Source of the DNA: Corynebacterium rhinophilum
GTDB taxonomy: Bacteria; Actinomycetota; Actinomycetes; Mycobacteriales; Mycobacteriaceae
DNA: 64,000 nt
Direction of reading: 5' to 3'
Assembly (NCBI RefSeq): GCF_030227225.1
Contig: NZ_JASPHQ010000001.1
Coordinates: forward strand, 247,712-311,711
Position 1 is the first letter of the stretch, and each line of letters starts with the position of its first letter. The notes below the pieces were generated by a model. It saw only the letters and a list, made by a program, of their open reading frames with translations. It had not been told where the DNA came from and ran no database searches. Position numbers and translations under genes: made by a program. Shown here piece by piece: positions 1 to 7,946 of the stretch.

Positions 1-269
1 CCCCACCGTACGGCGGCCGGCTCGATGGCGGCGCGGGCGGCGAATAAATCGCGGATATAGGCGGCATCCGGGGTGGCGATGAAGACGCCGCGGTGGGGGA
101 TGCGTTCAACCAGGCGCTCGGCTGCGAGCGTGGTGAAGGCCTCGCGGAGGGTATTGCGGGAGCAACCGAATTGCTCGGCCACCTTTACCTCGCTGAGTTG
201 CTCGCCGGGCTGAAAATTGCCGGCCGACATCTCTTGGCGCAAAGCGGTGGCGACGGACTGGGAAAGCAT
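1..269 (-). CDS. GntR (FadR-subfamily) transcriptional regulator, C-terminus cut by window edge
   Basis: Translated on the minus strand from ATG at 269. It begins MLSQSVATALRQEMSAGNF and contains a GntR winged-helix: a 'G.F.PGEQLSEVKVAEQF' turn, a recognition helix 'CSRNTLREAFTTLA' and the wing 'RIPHRGVFIATP'. The following residues (YIRDLFAARAAIEPAAVR) are the start of an FCD ligand-binding domain, so this is a FadR-type repressor/activator with about 90 of roughly 220 residues visible. A shine-Dalgarno AAGGTGAGG lies just before the start. The nearby pxp operon carries a palindrome matching the FadR-subfamily operator consensus, so that operon is the likely target. The effector cannot be read from this fragment. 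Family assignment is firm; the regulatory target is inferred. Confidence 0.85.
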   Translation of the reverse strand, partial: MLSQSVATALRQEMSAGNFQPGEQLSEVKVAEQFGCSRNTLREAFTTLAAERLVERIPHRGVFIATPDAAYIRDLFAARAAIEPAAVRW

Positions 270-272
270 GCC

Positions 273-296
273 CCTCACCTTACTGAATGGGTGAGG
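273..296 (-). promoter_or_regulatory. Hairpin that could sequester the GntR ribosome-binding site
   Basis: On the minus strand CCTCACC (296-290) is followed nine bases later by its complement GGTGAGG (279-273), which is the Shine-Dalgarno of the GntR gene. Folding would hide the ribosome-binding site. Seen directly; function is inference. Confidence 0.35.
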
Positions 297-323
297 CGTC
301 AACGGTCATTCCGTATGACTTAA

Positions 324-369
324 AGATCTAAAAGTTCTAAAGAGGCGGCGAAGTTCTAAAAGATCTAAA
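324..369. repeat. Four 9-bp direct repeats AG(A/T)TCTAAA in two tandem pairs
   Basis: AGATCTAAA (324-332) abuts AGTTCTAAA (333-341); ten bases later AGTTCTAAA (352-360) abuts AGATCTAAA (361-369). The second pair has the two variants in swapped order. The array lies between the minus-strand GntR start and the plus-strand ATPase pseudogene start, where an operator cluster would be expected. No protein can be assigned to it. Confidence 0.5.
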
Positions 370-385
370 TGGAAGGTCTGGCATA

Positions 386-1481
386 GTGATTCCGGATAAG
401 AATCCTTTTCGCCCCAGTTTTGGCGCGTCGCCGGTGTAGCTGGCTGGGCGCGAATTTGAAATCAGCTCGTTTAACTATGGGCTCGTGGGTGGCGTGGGCG
501 CCATGCAGCGTGCCTTGCTGGTCAGCGGTACTCGCGGGGTGGGCAAAACCGTGCTGCTCAATGAGTTCGAAGAATCCGCGCGCCGCCTAGGGTGTGTTGT
601 TATCCGCGCCTATGCGGATGCCCAGATGGTAGCGCAGCTGCGCGATTCCACGATTCCGGAAGCCATCGAGGAGCTGGACTATACGGAGAAGACGGGCCGC
701 AAGATCACGGGATTCTCTGTGGCGGGCGTGGGATCTGTGACGACACAATTGCCCCACAACCAGGCCCAGCCCAGCTTGGTCTCGCGGCTGCGTAGCCTCT
801 TGAAGGCCGCGCGTGCGCATGATGCTGGCGTCTTGTTGACTGTCGATGAGGTGCAAGCGGCTTCCGTGGATGAGCTTGCGCAGCTTGCCACCGCCATCCA
901 GGATCTCATTCGGGGCGAGTACGATATCGCCTTCGCCGCCGCGGGATTGACCTTCGGGGTAGAAGAACTATTGGACCACGAGGGCACCACCTCTTAGCGC
1001 CGCGCTCAAAGGCTGGATTTGGGGCTGCTTGATGATGCCACCGTAGCTGAGACCCTGCATAGCACCGCCACCGCGGCTGGGCGCGGTTTCAGCGAGCGCG
1101 CTTTGGAAGAGGCGACCGCATTGGTGCAGGGGTATCCGTACCTAATGCAGTTGGTCGGCGCTTTGGCGTGGACCCATGCGGTACTCGATGGCGCGCGAGA
1201 TTCCAGCGCATATGGGCAACTAGGTGCACAAGATTGCGTTGAAGAATGTTCCTGACGCCCAGCGCGCTTTTCTCAACGCCATGGCGGAGCTGGAAGCCGA
1301 ACACGGACCTGATATTCCCACCGGTGCCATCGCGGCGCACCTGGGCAAGACTCCCAATGCCATTTCCATGGCCCGCAAGCTGCTTTTAGAACGCGATCTC
1401 ATCGCCAGTCACCGCTATGGAACCGTGCGCTTTCTCTTGCCCTACCTGGGTGAGTATCTGCGCGGCCAAGCACCCAGGTAG
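386..1481 (+). pseudogene. AAA-type ATP-binding protein, decayed (nonsense codons and a frameshift)
   Basis: From GTG 386 the frame reads VIPDKNPFRPSFGASPV, hits TAG at 437-439, then continues in the same frame with a Walker A site (SGTRGVGKTVLL, about 525-560) and a Walker B-like 'GVLLTVDEVQAAS' near 830-860. A second TAG lies at 995-997, after which the same frame resumes (RRAQRLDLGLLDD). A frameshift near 1200-1223, beside a third TAG at 1221-1223, moves the C-terminal winged-helix-like part (KIALKNVPDAQRAFLNAMAE to EYLRGQAPR) into another frame ending at 1481. Intact relatives are about 360-residue single ATPases with a C-terminal helix-turn-helix. The gene is therefore inactive unless all lesions are sequencing errors. 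It runs convergently into the carboxylase operon. Confidence 0.85.
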
Positions 1482-1491
1482 GCAGCACGCG

Positions 1492-3285
1492 CTAGTCGAT
1501 GGTCGCAATCACCGTCGCGGAATCCAGGCGGTCGCCCTCCTTAGCGAGGATCTTGATGGTGCCGCCGCGCGGGGCCTTGATGGCAGATTCCATCTTCATG
1601 GCCTCGACCGTGGCGATGGAATCGCCCTCGGAGACGCTATCGCCATCGGATACATTCCAGGCCACGAGGTTGGCCTCGAAGGGGGAGGTGACCGCGTTAT
1701 CGTCGGTGGACTGCGCCCCGGCCGTCGAGGGAGCGGTGGCACCAGAACCGTCCGCGCCGCCCGCACCAGCGCCGGCACCGGCACCGGCGCCTGCGAGGAA
1801 GTCCATGGGCACGCCGATATTGACGAGCTTGCCATCGATTTCCACCGCGACCGTCCGGCGCTTGGTATAGATAGCCTCGACCTTGTCTACCTGGTTGGCG
1901 GCAGAAGGCCGGTAGTTGTGGTCGAGCCAGTCAGTAAAGACGCCGATTTCGCTGGCGCCGGCATCGGCCTCAGCGGAAGACGCAGTGCCAATAAGTGCTG
2001 GCTCGTCCATCATGTCGCGGTGGAAGGGCAGCACGGTGCGCACGCCGGAGACGTCAAACTCGCGCAGCGCCTGGCGCGAGCGGGCGAGGGCTACCTCGCG
2101 CGTGGGGCCCCACACGATGAGCTTGGCAATGAGCGAGTCATAGTACGGCGGGATAATGGATCCCGAGCGGACAGCCGAATCGACGCGGATGCCGGGGCCA
2201 GTGGGCGGCTCGAAGGAGACGATGGTGCCGGGGCAGGGGGCAAAACCGTTGAGGATGTCTTCGGCATTGATGCGGAACTCAAAGGCGTGGCCGGTGGAAT
2301 CCGGATCCTCAGAGATAGACAGGGGCTCGCCTGCGGCGATGCGGAATTGCTCGGCGATGATATCGGTGCCGGTCACGACCTCGGTTACGGGGTGTTCGAC
2401 TTGGACGCGGGTATTGACCTCCAAAAAGGAGATGGTGCCGTCCTCGGAAACGATGTATTCCACGGTGCCGGCGCCGGTATAGCCCACGTGGGAACAGATG
2501 GAGCGCGCGCCTTCGATGATGCCGGTGCGCTGGGCATCGGAAAGCGCGGGCGCCGGGGCCTCCTCGATGAGCTTTTGGAAGCGGCGCTGGGTGGAGCAAT
2601 CGCGGGTGCCCAGCACGCGGACGTTGCCATGGGTATCCGCCAAGACCTGCGCCTCCACGTGGCGCGGGTGGGTCAGGAACTTCTCCACGTAGCACTCGGC
2701 GCGGCCGAAGGCCTCCATGGCCTCGCGCCCGGCGGAGTTAAACGCGCCCTCGATCTCATCCATGGAGTCCACGACCTTAAGGCCGCGCCCGCCGCCGCCA
2801 TAAGCGGCCTTGATGGCAATGGGTAGGCCATGTTCCTCGGCAAAGGCGCGGGCCTCCTGCCAATCATCGATGGGATCTGAGGTGCCCGGAGCCAGGGGCG
2901 CGCCGACCTCCTCGGCCACGCGGCGGGCGGCAATCTTATCGCCCAACAGCTCGATGGATTCCGGCGATGGGCCGATCCACACCATGCCGGCATCGGTGAC
3001 GGTGCGGGCAAAGTCGGCGTTTTCGGAGAGGAAACCGTAGCCCGGGTGGATGGCATCGGCGCCAGCGCGCACGGCGATATCCAGCAGCGCCGGGATATTC
3101 ATGTAAGTATCGGCGGCGGTATTGCCGGGCAGCGCATAGGCTTCATCGGCAACCTGGGTGTGCAGGGCACCGGCATCGGCCTCGGAATAAATGGCGACGG
3201 ACTTAATGCCTAAGTCGCGGGCCACGCGGGCAATGCGCACGGCGATTTCGCCGCGGTTAGCAATGAGGACGGTTTTAATCTGCAT
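1492..3285 (-). CDS. Biotin carboxylase fused to biotin carboxyl carrier protein
   Basis: 597 residues. Residues 1-110 are the biotin carboxylase N-domain (KTVLIANRGEIAVRIARVARD). An ATP-grasp domain follows to about 330 with the glycine loop AYGGGGRGLK and the carboxylase signature FLEVNTRVQVEHPVTE. A C-lobe runs to about 450, then an Ala/Gly linker, then a lipoyl/biotinyl domain with EAMKMES, placing the biotinyl lysine at about residue 564. It would carboxylate biotin from bicarbonate and ATP. There is no carboxyltransferase domain in this protein; the immediate upstream gene encodes the KipI-KipA pair, which is homologous to the carboxyltransferase part of urea carboxylase. ATG 3285 overlaps the upstream stop by 11 bp and has GGAG six bases before, so translation is coupled. 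It is not a typical AccBC/PccA, since no acyl-CoA carboxylase beta gene is nearby. Confidence 0.9.
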   Translation of the reverse strand: MQIKTVLIANRGEIAVRIARVARDLGIKSVAIYSEADAGALHTQVADEAYALPGNTAADTYMNIPALLDIAVRAGADAIHPGYGFLSENADFARTVTDAGMVWIGPSPESIELLGDKIAARRVAEEVGAPLAPGTSDPIDDWQEARAFAEEHGLPIAIKAAYGGGGRGLKVVDSMDEIEGAFNSAGREAMEAFGRAECYVEKFLTHPRHVEAQVLADTHGNVRVLGTRDCSTQRRFQKLIEEAPAPALSDAQRTGIIEGARSICSHVGYTGAGTVEYIVSEDGTISFLEVNTRVQVEHPVTEVVTGTDIIAEQFRIAAGEPLSISEDPDSTGHAFEFRINAEDILNGFAPCPGTIVSFEPPTGPGIRVDSAVRSGSIIPPYYDSLIAKLIVWGPTREVALARSRQALREFDVSGVRTVLPFHRDMMDEPALIGTASSAEADAGASEIGVFTDWLDHNYRPSAANQVDKVEAIYTKRRTVAVEIDGKLVNIGVPMDFLAGAGAGAGAGAGGADGSGATAPSTAGAQSTDDNAVTSPFEANLVAWNVSDGDSVSEGDSIATVEAMKMESAIKAPRGGTIKILAKEGDRLDSATVIATID

Positions 3286-4894
3286 TTTCTTCTCCAGTAT
3301 TTAAAGCTTGAGGTGTCACGAGGCGGAAGGTCACGCGCGCGCCGGGCGGGAGCTGCGCGGCGATGTCGATATCTTCTTCCAAGACGGTGGCGATGACGGG
3401 ATAGCCGCCGGTGACGGCATGGTCGCGCAGGAAGACCACCGGCTTGCCATTCGGCGGGATCTGGATGGAGCCGGCCACCATTCCCTCGGAGGGCAACTCG
3501 CCGTCTTTCACGCGTTGCACGGTGATGTCCCCATCTGCGGAGGCTTCAGAAGCCTCCGCGCCGTCTTTCGCCCCGGAAAGCCTGAGGCCAACGCGGTTGG
3601 AATCAGAGGAAACGACCCATTCGGTATCCAGGAAGGTAGAGATATTATCGCCAAACCAGTCATCGCGCGGACCCAGCACGCAGCGCAGCGTCGCGCGCGT
3701 TTTGCCAGTGGAATCGGCGGATACGCGCAGAGGATTGACCAATTGCGCATCCGTCATGCCGGTCGAGCGCGGCAGCACGCCGATGACATCGCCAGTGGTG
3801 ACGGGATCGGGGCCGAGGCCAGAAAGGACGTCGGTGGCAGAGGACCCAAGCTCGGATTCGGCAATGATGCCGCCGCGGATGGCCACGTAGTTGCGCATGC
3901 CCACCGTTGCGGCACCGACTGTCACGGTCTGGCCGGCGGTAACGAGCACCGGGCGGGCGAGGTGCACGGGCATCTCACCCAGGCGGACGCGGGCGGTGGC
4001 GCCGGTAACGCAGATGACGGTATCGGTCAGCGCGCGCAGCTTAATGCCGCCGATATTTTCTAGCACCGTCGCACCCCGCGGATTGCCCACGGCGACATTC
4101 GCGGTTGCCGCGGCGGCGTGATCGGCGGCACCGGAGGGTGTTACGCCAAGGTCGCCTACGCCGGGGCGGCCAAGGTCTTGAAAAAGCGTGAGCAGGCCGG
4201 CATCGAGGACCTCCATGCGGGGCAGGCGGGCCGGCGAGCGCTTGGATTCCGCGCTGCGATCCACCAAGTCCGGCAGCTCGTCCACGGCGCGGTAGCGCAC
4301 GCGGTCACCGGGCTGCACCAGCGCGGGTGGGTTAGCGTGCGAATCCCACATCGGGGTATTGGTGGTGCCGAGCAACTGCCAGCCACCTGGGGAAACGCGC
4401 GGGTAGACCGCGGAGAACTCGCCCGCGATGCCTACGGCGCCAGCCGGAACGGCGGTGCGCGGATCGGAGCGGCGGGACACGGCCTTGGCCTGGGCAGGAT
4501 CGGAGGGCGCGCAGTAGGTAAAGCCGGGAGCAAAGCCGCCAAAGGCGGCAGTCCACTCGGTAGAGGTATGCCAGTCAATCAAGGCCTCGCGCGACATGCC
4601 GAGGAGCTCGGCGGCGGCGTCGACATCTTCGCCATCGTAAAGCACGTCGATGTCTACCGTGCGCGCCTCTTTTGCGGTAGCGGCGGCAGGGGAGAAGTCC
4701 GTCAGGAACTCTGCGGCCGCGCGCGCGGAATTAGGCGCCTCAAAGGTAATGAGCAATGTGGTGGCAGCGGCAATGCAATCCACCTGGTTCTTGAGCGGTT
4801 TAGCAGACAGCGCAGCATGCCACGCCATGACCTGCTCGAGCCCGTCTAAATCAACGAGCAGGGCGCGGGTGCCAACGAAGTGAATATGCGGCAT
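3275..4894 (-). CDS. pxpBC: 5-oxoprolinase subunits B and C as a single protein (KipI-KipA fusion)
   Basis: 539 residues. Residues 1 to about 215 are the KipI/PxpB (AHS1) domain, with a 'GGFAPGFTYC' stretch and 'VSPGGWQLLGTTNTPMWD'. Residues about 225-535 are the KipA/PxpC (AHS2) domain, starting 'MEVLDAGLLTLFQDLGRPG' and including 'SGAADHAAAATANVAVGNP'. PxpA, B and C together convert 5-oxoproline to glutamate with ATP; the same two folds form the carboxyltransferase of urea carboxylase. In many bacteria B and C are separate genes; here they are one ORF without an intervening stop. Start ATG 4894 shares one base with the pxpA stop (TAATG), and the 3-prime end overlaps the biotin carboxylase gene. 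Family is certain; whether the complex acts on 5-oxoproline or another amide/acid is inference. Confidence 0.88.
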   Translation of the reverse strand: MPHIHFVGTRALLVDLDGLEQVMAWHAALSAKPLKNQVDCIAAATTLLITFEAPNSARAAAEFLTDFSPAAATAKEARTVDIDVLYDGEDVDAAAELLGMSREALIDWHTSTEWTAAFGGFAPGFTYCAPSDPAQAKAVSRRSDPRTAVPAGAVGIAGEFSAVYPRVSPGGWQLLGTTNTPMWDSHANPPALVQPGDRVRYRAVDELPDLVDRSAESKRSPARLPRMEVLDAGLLTLFQDLGRPGVGDLGVTPSGAADHAAAATANVAVGNPRGATVLENIGGIKLRALTDTVICVTGATARVRLGEMPVHLARPVLVTAGQTVTVGAATVGMRNYVAIRGGIIAESELGSSATDVLSGLGPDPVTTGDVIGVLPRSTGMTDAQLVNPLRVSADSTGKTRATLRCVLGPRDDWFGDNISTFLDTEWVVSSDSNRVGLRLSGAKDGAEASEASADGDITVQRVKDGELPSEGMVAGSIQIPPNGKPVVFLRDHAVTGGYPVIATVLEEDIDIAAQLPPGARVTFRLVTPQALNTGEENAD

Positions 4895-5655
4895 TATATA
4901 AAGCTCCGAATGTCGATTCCTTCCGCGCTGAGGCGCTCGACCACACCGCGCAGCAATTTCACGGATCCCGGTGAATCACCGTGGGTGCACACGGATTGGG
5001 CATCGACATCGAGCGTCGTGCCGTCGATGGCAGTAATGGATCCGGTTTGGGCGACTTCTAGCACGCGCTTGACGACATCCCCTTCATCCCCCAATACCGC
5101 ATTGTCCTGCTTGCGTGAGACCAGCGTGCCATCGGGGTTGTAATTGCGGTCCGCAAATGCCTCGCGGATGACGGTGAGGCCTTGCGATTCTGCAATATCG
5201 ACCGCGCGGCCGCCCGGCAGCAGCATCACAGGTAGATCCCCGAAGGCCTTAATGCCCGCGATGACACCCTTGGCCTGTGCCTCGTCCTTGACGATGGTGT
5301 TGTACATCGCCCCATGCGGCTTCACGTAGGACACCCGTGTGCCATTGGCGCGCGCCAGCGCGTCAAGCGCACCAATTTGGTAGGTGATCTCGTCCGCGAG
5401 CTCCGCCGCGTTGTAGTCGATGAAGCGGCGGCCGAAGCCGGCCGGATCGTTATAGCCCACGTGTGCACCGACCGTTACTCCCGCACGCGCCGCGGCCTCA
5501 AGGGTCTGGGCAATGGAGTGCGGGTCACCGGCGTGGAAGCCGGTGGCGACATTGGCAGAAGAGACCATCTCCAGCATCGCGGCATCATCGGCTACCGGGT
5601 TGCCAGCGGTGGTTTCACCCAAGTCCGCGTTGAGATCAATGTGGAGCGAAGCCAT
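4894..5655 (-). CDS. pxpA: 5-oxoprolinase subunit A (LamB/YcsF family)
   Basis: 253 residues, full family length. It starts with the LamB/YcsF signature 'IDLNADLGETTAGN', followed by 'ANVATGFHAGDPHSI', 'GVTVGAHVGYNDPAGFGRR' and 'YVKPHGAMYNTI'. The C-terminal 'SVCTHGDSPGSVKLLRGV' is also diagnostic. PxpA supplies part of the ATP-dependent ring-opening of 5-oxoproline, with PxpBC encoded next. It is first in a three-gene minus-strand operon with overlapping coding ends. Shine-Dalgarno AAGGA lies nine bases before ATG 5655. A 13-bp palindrome that could bind the GntR regulator sits 16 bp upstream of the start. Confidence 0.92.
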   Translation of the reverse strand: MASLHIDLNADLGETTAGNPVADDAAMLEMVSSANVATGFHAGDPHSIAQTLEAAARAGVTVGAHVGYNDPAGFGRRFIDYNAAELADEITYQIGALDALARANGTRVSYVKPHGAMYNTIVKDEAQAKGVIAGIKAFGDLPVMLLPGGRAVDIAESQGLTVIREAFADRNYNPDGTLVSRKQDNAVLGDEGDVVKRVLEVAQTGSITAIDGTTLDVDAQSVCTHGDSPGSVKLLRGVVERLSAEGIDIRSFI

Positions 5656-5670
5656 TCAACACCGTCCTTA

Positions 5671-5683
5671 ATTGTTGAACAAT
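5671..5683. promoter_or_regulatory. Palindromic operator upstream of pxpA (FadR-type consensus)
   Basis: ATTGTTGAACAAT is a perfect 6-bp inverted repeat around one central base. Read on the operon strand its core TTGTTCAACAA fits the FadR-subfamily pattern TNGTNNNACNA exactly. Possible -10 boxes (TAAGAT 5697-5692, TACACT 5702-5697) lie just upstream, so a bound repressor would cover the start of transcription. The truncated GntR at 1-269 is the obvious candidate. The sequence match is seen; binding is inferred. Confidence 0.55.
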
Positions 5684-5800
5684 AAGTGTGAATCTTAGTG
5701 TAACCCGTGCCACTGCCATTTGTGAAGGCGGTTACGTTTTCGGGGGCGTGGTATCGGTGGAACAGCTCCTTGCTGGGCAGGCTGAGGCCAAGGCAGAAGA

Positions 5801-7747
5801 CTAAGACTCCACGGCGGCTTGTGGCTCGACTTGGAGGACAGAGGCGATAACCTCTTCTGCTTCTTCACGGGAGCTGGCCGCGTGCAGTTGGGCGCGGAAA
5901 TCTTCCTTCATGATGGCGCGGGCGAGGGTGGACAGTAGCTTCAAGTGCTGTTTCCCAGCGTCATCGGGCACGGCGATAAGGAAGGCTAAGCTCGTGGGTC
6001 CTTCTCCGGTGCCCCAGGTGATGCCACCTTCGGGAAGCCGGGCGAAGGCTAGCGTCGGTGTGGTAACCCCAGCGGAACGAGCGTGCGGGATGGCCACGCC
6101 GTGGCCCACGCCGGTGGAGTGTTGGGACTCGCGGGCAAGGGCGGCATCGGCAACCGCAGCGGCGTCGCTAATGCGGCCATCGGCTGCGGCGAGGGAAACG
6201 AGCGACTTGATGACGGCCTCGGAGTCATTACCGAGTGGCTCATCGAGGCTGATGGTAGAGGTACCGAGAAGCGGGAGCACTGTGGGCTCCTCCGTGTTCT
6301 CCTCTGTTTCCGGGGAGCGTTGGGTCAGGCGAATGAGCAGGAGCATGAGCGCGGCACACACGGCAACGCCGCAGAGCATGGACACGAAGAACCACGCCAC
6401 CTGATCCACCGCGCCGAGGACGGCGACGATGGGGCCGCCGTGCATGACATGATCTTGGACCCCGAACGCGCCCGCCATCGCACCGGCGACGGCACCACCG
6501 ACGACGTTGGCCGGGATGACCTGCAGGGGACGCGCCGCCGCCAGGGGAATGGCGCCTTCGGTGATGCCGAAAAATCCCATGAATAGCGCGGCGATACCGG
6601 AATCCTTTTCCGCCTTATTGAACCAACCGCGGCGCAGGAGGGTAGCCACGCCCACTGCGAGCGGCGGAACCGCAATCGCGGCGGCAGCCATACCCATCGG
6701 GGCCGCATTCCCCGCAGCGATCATGCCGCCGCCAAACAGGAAAGCAGTCTTATTGAAGGGCCCGCCCATATCGAAGGCGATCATCGCGCCGATGATAAGT
6801 CCCAGCACAATCGCAGACGAGCCCTGCAGCCCGCCGAGGTATTCGGTCATGGCTTCAAAGGCGGTGGCAATCGGCGCGCCGATGAAATAGATGAAGGCTA
6901 GGCCCACTATCAGCGTGGTGAAAATCGGGATGACGATAATCGGCCAAATCGGCGCGATGAATTTGTGCACCGGAATCTTCTTGATCGCAAGGGCCACGTA
7001 GCCGGAGAGAATACCGGTGACGATACCTCCCAAGAATCCGGCGCCAGCCTCGGACCCGTACAGCGAACCGGTTGTGGCGATGAGCCCGGTAATAAGGCCC
7101 GGTGCCAACCCCGGCCTATCCGCGATGCCAACAGCAATGTAGCCCGACAAGACCGGCACCATCAGCGAAAATGCCAGGCCACCGAGCTCATTGAGCGTAT
7201 TCCAGAAGCTATCTTCAGGAATCGACAGTCCTTCCGGCGTGGGCGTGCCACCCAAGGACAGCGCCACGGCGATGAGCAATCCGCCGGTGACCACAAAGGG
7301 AATCATGTGGGAAACGCCATTCATCAGCGCCTTGTACATGGTCTGCCCAATACCGCGCAGCCCCGCATCTTCCGCGGCGTCCTCCGCCTCGCTTGCCGAT
7401 GCCCCCTTATCCTCCCCCTTCCATGGTGCCGCCTCCAAGGACTTGGTCAACAGCTGCTCGGGGTGTTTGATGGCCTCGTCCACGCCGGTGGCCACCAAGC
7501 GCTTGCCGTGGAATCGGTCCTTTGCGATGACGGTATCGGCACCGATGACAATGGCATCGGCTTGCTCAATGTCTTGTGTACTGAAGTTGCCCTCCACGCC
7601 GATCGAACCGTGCGTTTCAATCTTGATGCGGTAGCCCAGCTTTTCGGCGGCAGCCTCTAAGTTCTCGGCGGCCATATAGGTATGGGCGATACCCGTTGGG
7701 CACGCCGTGATGGCGAGAATGAAAGGCGAAGAATCTGATGTGCTCAT
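5801..7747 (-). CDS. fruA: PTS fructose-type enzyme II, domains B-C-A in one chain
   Basis: 648 residues. Residues 1-110 are EIIB-fructose, with the phosphorylated Cys16 in 'AITACPTGIAHTYMAAENL'. Residues about 130-470 are the multi-spanning EIIC channel (SHMIPFVVTGGLLIAVAL, GPFNKTAFLFG). Residues about 495-640 are EIIA, with the phospho-histidine in 'GVAIPHARS'. The protein imports and phosphorylates fructose (or a related sugar) at the membrane, taking phosphate from HPr. No fruK, deoR-type regulator or EI/HPr genes adjoin it, so it stands alone. The gene lacks a clear Shine-Dalgarno and has a -10 box six bases before ATG, suggesting a leaderless message. Sugar specificity is by family only. 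Confidence 0.92.
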   Translation of the reverse strand: MSTSDSSPFILAITACPTGIAHTYMAAENLEAAAEKLGYRIKIETHGSIGVEGNFSTQDIEQADAIVIGADTVIAKDRFHGKRLVATGVDEAIKHPEQLLTKSLEAAPWKGEDKGASASEAEDAAEDAGLRGIGQTMYKALMNGVSHMIPFVVTGGLLIAVALSLGGTPTPEGLSIPEDSFWNTLNELGGLAFSLMVPVLSGYIAVGIADRPGLAPGLITGLIATTGSLYGSEAGAGFLGGIVTGILSGYVALAIKKIPVHKFIAPIWPIIVIPIFTTLIVGLAFIYFIGAPIATAFEAMTEYLGGLQGSSAIVLGLIIGAMIAFDMGGPFNKTAFLFGGGMIAAGNAAPMGMAAAAIAVPPLAVGVATLLRRGWFNKAEKDSGIAALFMGFFGITEGAIPLAAARPLQVIPANVVGGAVAGAMAGAFGVQDHVMHGGPIVAVLGAVDQVAWFFVSMLCGVAVCAALMLLLIRLTQRSPETEENTEEPTVLPLLGTSTISLDEPLGNDSEAVIKSLVSLAAADGRISDAAAVADAALARESQHSTGVGHGVAIPHARSAGVTTPTLAFARLPEGGITWGTGEGPTSLAFLIAVPDDAGKQHLKLLSTLARAIMKEDFRAQLHAASSREEAEEVIASVLQVEPQAAVES

Positions 7748-7753
7748 ATTCTT

Positions 7754-7782
7754 ATTAAAGGCACCCGGTTAAACGAGCACAA
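7754..7782 (-). promoter_or_regulatory. Promoter of fruA, apparently leaderless
   Basis: On the minus strand TTGTGC (7782-7777), a 17-base spacer and TTTAAT (7759-7754) end six bases before ATG 7747. That places the transcription start at or next to the start codon. Confidence 0.5.
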
Positions 7783-7821
7783 GAGAATTGGAAGGTTCTT
7801 TGCGCAGGGGCCGGCGTGCAA

Positions 7822-7933
7822 GGGCCCTATGCGCAACCTCCTCTATGCAGGGTCCGATGTACGGGAGCTAATGTGCAGGGTCCTATGCGCAACCTCCTGT
7901 GTGCAGTGTCCGATGTGCAACCTCCTCTGCATC
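7822..7933. repeat. Four degenerate 28-bp tandem repeats
   Basis: Units start at 7822, 7850, 7878 and 7906. The best-conserved part, CCTATGCGCAACCTCCT, appears nearly complete in units 1 and 3 and as CGATGTGCAACCTCCT in unit 4. Unit 2 has diverged in the middle. There are no spacers, so this is not a CRISPR array. It fills most of the gap between fruA and the 2H phosphoesterase. Each CAACCTCCT resembles an anti-Shine-Dalgarno sequence on the plus strand. Confidence 0.75.
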
Positions 7934-7946
7934 AACTGAAGGCGCG

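Noticed and set aside
1417..2826. 469-codon plus-strand frame opposite the biotin carboxylase
   Set aside because: Shadow of a certain gene; its composition (Gly/Asp/His-rich) is antisense bias.
7822..7933. CRISPR array
   Set aside because: Repeats are directly tandem with no spacers, degenerate, and there are no cas genes.
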